A stretch of 64,000 bases of DNA from Scylla paramamosain (lineage: Eukaryota; Arthropoda; Malacostraca; Decapoda; Portunidae). Both the position numbers and the translations under genes were made by a program. The stretch lies in NCBI RefSeq assembly GCF_035594125.1, contig NC_087161.1, forward strand, positions 2,842,501 to 2,906,500, given 5' to 3'. Below, one piece after another: positions 60,420 to 64,000 of the stretch (the first letter of the stretch is position 1; each line of letters opens with the position of its first letter). The notes beneath the pieces are model-generated. The model made no database searches. It was not told the DNA's origin and saw only the letters and a list, made by a program, of their open reading frames with translations.

Positions 60420-61175
60420 ACTCTTACCAACTTTTTTCCTTCACCTCTCTCTTTTTTTTCCTTCCTTACTTTTTTTTCTTTCCGCTTCCTTCCTTCCTCA
60501 TTCCTTCGCTTCCTACTTTATTATCTTCTTATCTCCTTCCCCTTCCTTCCTCCTTTTCCTTCCTTATTTCTCTCTTTCCACTTCCTTATCTTCCTTTCTT
60601 CCTTTCTTCCTTCCTTCCTTCTTTCATTTCCTTATTTACCTCTTCCTCCTTCCTTTGTGCTTCCTAGTTTCTTATATCCTTCCCCTTCCTTCCTTCTTCC
60701 CTCTCCTCACCTCTCTCTTTTCGCTTTTTCATCTTTACCTTCCTTCTTTTCCTCTCTCCTTCCTTCCCTCCTCCTTCCTTTCCTCCTCGCTTTATTTCTT
60801 TTCCCTCCTCTTCTTTCTTCCTTCCTTACTCGCTTTCTTTCTCCTTCCTTCACCTCTTCTATTTCTCTCCTTCCGTCTTTCTTCCTCCCTCCTACCCTCA
60901 ATTCTTCTCTCTCTTTCTCCTTCCCTCCCTCCCTACTTTCTTTCCCTCTCTTTTCTTCCCTTCTTCCTTCTTATTCTTTCCCTCTCCCACTTTTTTCCCT
61001 CCTTCCCTTATCTCTTTTTCTTCCCTTCACCTCTCTCCTTCCCTCCCTTTTTTTTTCCTTCTTTCTTTCACTTTTTTCCCCGTCCTTCCTTCACCTCTTC
61101 TTCCCTTTCTTTTCCTCCCCGCTTTCTTCCTCCTCACTTCACCTTTTTCCTCCCTCCCTCCCTCCCCGCCCCCCC
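60420..61175 (+). repeat. Pyrimidine-rich (CTTC)n-type tract
   Basis: About 750 bases made mostly of CCTT/CTTCC words, like the tract at 57.6-58.8 kb and on the same strand. Confidence 0.85.
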
Positions 61176-61259
61176 CTCGTCACCCCAAAGATGACCTCCT
61201 CTTGTCACTGGGCGTTACCTTATAGAAGGCCAGATTTTACAGGTGTTATTATCATATTC

Positions 61260-61305
61260 CTCCCACTCTCTTCCTCCTCTTCCCCCCCCATCTCCCTTCT
61301 CCTCC

Positions 61306-61337
<32 letters not shown>

Positions 61338-61900
61338 TTCATTATTCTTCTTGTAGGTAGTTATTTTGTTGTTGTTGTTTTGGGTCTTGTTCTTGCTGTT
61401 TGTGTATTAGTAGTAGTAGTAGTTGTTGTTGTTGTAGTTGTTGTTGTTGTTGTTGTTGTTGTTCTTGTTCTCCGTTTTCGTATTGCTCTTGTTATTGTTG
61501 TTGTTTTCTTGTTCTTGTTTGTGTTGTTGTTGTTGTTCTTTGCGTACTTGTTTCTGTTCTTGTTGTTCTTCTTTGTGTTCTTGTTGCTCTTGTTTGTGTT
61601 GTTGTTTTGTGTTAATGTTCTTTTTTCTTTGTCTTCACTTGCATTATTACTCTTGTTCTTCCTGTTCGTAATCTTGCTCTTGTTCCCACTTGCGTTATTG
61701 TCCTTGCTGTTCTTGTTCTTGTTCTTGTCAGTGTTCTTTTTCTCATTCTTCTTCGTGTTCTCATTTATTATTTATGTTTTTTTTTGTTCTTATTTGTTCG
61801 TATTCTCATTCGTGTTTTTTCTCTTTTTTGTTCTTCTTGTTCGTGTTCTCAATTGTGTTCTTGTTTTTATTATTGTTCCTCTTGTTCTTATCCTCATTCG
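61260..61900 (+). repeat. TCC, then TTG and TTC trinucleotide-rich tract
   Basis: A TCC-rich run (61260-61345) passes into about 550 bases of interspersed gttgtt, ttgttctt and cttgttc words. The 540-codon open frame over this and the preceding tract is Leu/Phe/Val/Ser only and is not a gene. Confidence 0.85.
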
Positions 61901-62624
61901 TTTTCTCTCATCCATCTTCTCCAACAGCAGGGAACATTTGCAGGAAGAAGAAAGAAGGAAGAAGGAAAGGGGAGAAAAGATAAGAAGATAAAAGAGACAG
62001 CGTTAAGATAAGATAAAGGAAATAATGTTAGGGTATTTCACTTATTCTCCAAAGATCTTGTTGGCTTCGAGTCTTGAAACCAACGATGTGTGTGGTAATG
62101 CGTTTTGATGTTATTCTTTTGTCGTCTCTCTCTCTTTTTTTTTTTTATCTCTCTCTTTAATCTTCCTTTTGTCAGATGTTTTTCCTCCTATTTCTTTTAT
62201 TCACGTATTTGTTTTTTTTTTTCTGTTGGTGTATTATTTATCTATTTATTTTAGTTATTGTTTTGTATTTATTATTTTTTTTCGAGTTTTTTTTTCGTTC
62301 GTCTTTTTTTTGTCTTTAATTACGTTTATCTTAGTTTTTTTTTTATCTGTTAGTTATTTCATTGCATTCACTGGCTATTGCTATTCGTTATATACTTGTT
62401 TTTTTTTTTACCATATTTATTATTTATTTCCTTTGTTTAGTCTTTAGTTGTTGTTGTCTTAGTTACTTTTTGTTAGTTTTATTTGTTTTTTTTTTTTTTC
62501 ACTGTTTCCATTTTTGTCTTGTGTTCATTTATTTACTATTTTTTTCGTTATCTTCATTAGCGTGTATTGCATTTTCTTTATCATTTACTCCACAGACTAT
62601 TATCGTAAATTTTGTAACGTGCGA

Positions 62625-62692
<68 letters not shown>
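62625..62692 (+). repeat. (CT)n microsatellite
   Basis: CT run of about 67 bases; a second run is at 62797-62831. Confidence 0.9.
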
Positions 62693-62694
<2 letters not shown>

Positions 62695-62795
62695 ACAAAG
62701 AACCCTCTCAGCTGACATCTGACAGGAAATACTTGCGGTCATCACTCGCTCATGACAGTTGATATAGTGCTCAATAGACAAGATGAAACCCTCCG

Positions 62796-62840
<45 letters not shown>

Positions 62841-63076
62841 ATGTCTCGAAAAAAAAATGAAATGATGTAGTAGCTAGCTTTTGTTTTTATTTTTATTTTT
62901 TTTAATTGTCGATACAGCATTTTTATTTTTCCTTTGTTGGTGCATGGCACTGGAATTTTAATCGCATAATCATAACCCATTGATGATTTACTGGATTTCT
63001 TTTTCTTTTCTTTCTTTTTTTTTCTTTTCTTTATTTTTTTATATATCTTTCTTTTTTTTTTATGAATGTGGAGCTG

Positions 63077-63078
<2 letters not shown>

Positions 63079-63171
<93 letters not shown>
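63079..63171 (+). repeat. (CT)n microsatellite
   Basis: Uninterrupted CT run of about 92 bases, followed at 63222-63257 by a (CCA)n run. Confidence 0.95.
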
Positions 63172-63172
<1 letters not shown>

Positions 63173-63569
63173 GTAATCCATCGTTCAGTTCCCTAACACG
63201 AAACACGTCACCACCACCGTCGACACCACCACCACCACCACCACCACCACCACCACCGTTAGGGTTCGTAGTGACCTGGAAAGTCAGTGAAAGTCGTACA
63301 CAAGGTCACGGGCGTCAAAAATATCTAGCCAGGGAACGTCAGGAATTAGTGTTGTACGTACGTTTATTTTATTTTTTATACACATTTATCTACTTATTTT
63401 TCATTTGTTTATTTATTTATACTTATTATTTTATCTATTTTTTTCTGTATATGTAAAGGGGGAAAAAAAACTACGTAAGGGATTGTACTTACGCACGTAT
63501 GTTTGTATGTTATGTTTATGAGTAATTGTATTGTGTTATATACATATATTTCGTTCTTCTGTTCTATTT

Positions 63570-63625
63570 TGTACTTTATTATGGTCGACATTCTTTTACA
63601 CTACGGCCAATAAACTATCTATCCA
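63570..63625 (+). mobile_element. Possible non-LTR retrotransposon 3' terminus
   Basis: Sequence ctacggccaataaactatct, then atcc, resembles LINE tails that end in AATAAA and a short TATC-type repeat. No coding remnant was seen upstream, so this is weak. Confidence 0.2.
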
Positions 63626-64000
63626 TGTATGTACGTTTATGTATGTGGACGTACAATGGGGGGTGACAAGTCGTGCACGGTAATCTTTTTTCTGTCATTC
63701 CCAGTGTTTTCTGCGTTTTCTTCACTCGTATTTCCTCTGGTTTAACGAGAATTAATCCTTCAGTTGTCTCGTGTTGTAAGACTTCCAATAGGTAAGAGGA
63801 TTAATCGTTTCTCTGTTATGACTTGCCCTTGTCGACGCTCAGAGCAATGTAAAAGAAAAAAATGCAGATTAATAAAGAACCAAATAAAATGTTTGCATAG
63901 ACATAAGAGGAAAGTGAGAGAGAGAATAAGAAGGTTGATTTTTTGTTTTATTTGTAGAGATTGTGTAACTATATTTAGGAAACTGTAGTACAAAAAAAAA

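Larger units (their letters stand above)
52000..64000. other. Gene-poor repeat-dense region
   Basis: No coding gene is supported. It is filled by microsatellites, MITE-like copies at 52.5-52.9 and 54.6 kb, a SINE-like copy at 54.3 kb, an inverted pair of LINE fragments at 56.5-57.0 kb, a degenerate CTAA tract at 57.19-57.37 kb, pyrimidine-rich tracts at 57.6-58.76 and 60.4-61.9 kb, and a telomere-like array at 59.15-59.57 kb. The long open frames here (205, 194 and 540 aa) are low-complexity readings of the tracts. An 88-codon frame at 55931-56197 has no recognisable feature. Confidence 0.55.

Noticed and set aside
60369..61991. 540-codon open frame on the plus strand
   Set aside because: It reads only low-complexity CTT, TCC and GTT tracts (Leu, Phe, Ser, Pro, Val). 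No motif, no splice context, and composition follows the DNA repeat.

Overview
This is a eukaryotic, very probably decapod crustacean, nuclear window. The clues are animal-type split genes with small exons and GT..AG introns, extreme density of dinucleotide microsatellites, several families of short dispersed repeats, and an 85-bp tandem array built from CCTAA-like words (the arthropod telomere word is TTAGG/CCTAA). The taxon is inferred from sequence style; no database search was run.

Layout. 1-8.2 kb (+ strand): two related small secreted-peptide genes, at 1285-1548 and 6232-6705. They share a C-terminal four-cysteine module ending in a Gly that looks like an alpha-amidation donor. The second has a TATA box, a cAMP-response-like element just upstream of it, and a 5' UTR intron. 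8.2-17.6 kb: repeat-rich, no supported gene. 17.66-33.7 kb (- strand): a complete 19-exon TMEM245 orthologue (AI-2E-type multipass membrane protein, about 893 aa). 33.7-42.7 kb: intergenic. 42.7-51.7 kb (- strand): a complete 12-exon RYK/Derailed orthologue (Wnt-binding receptor tyrosine pseudokinase, 566 aa). 51.7-64 kb: gene-poor, with microsatellites, MITE-like and LINE fragments, a telomere-like array, and long pyrimidine-rich tracts.

Exons of the two large genes were rebuilt by hand. Reading phase was checked across every junction and closes at all of them. Total lengths (893 and 566 aa) are close to those known for the families.

The most novel candidate is the peptide pair: amidated, two-disulfide peptides from a family I do not recognise. 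Four perfect TGACGTCA palindromes lie within 1.55 kb upstream of the second gene. Other points of note: a perfect 30-bp palindrome at 646-675, RYK exon 5 with both splice sites built into GT repeats, a TMEM245 stop codon that overlaps a perfect splice-donor consensus, and three families of dispersed repeats with several copies each.
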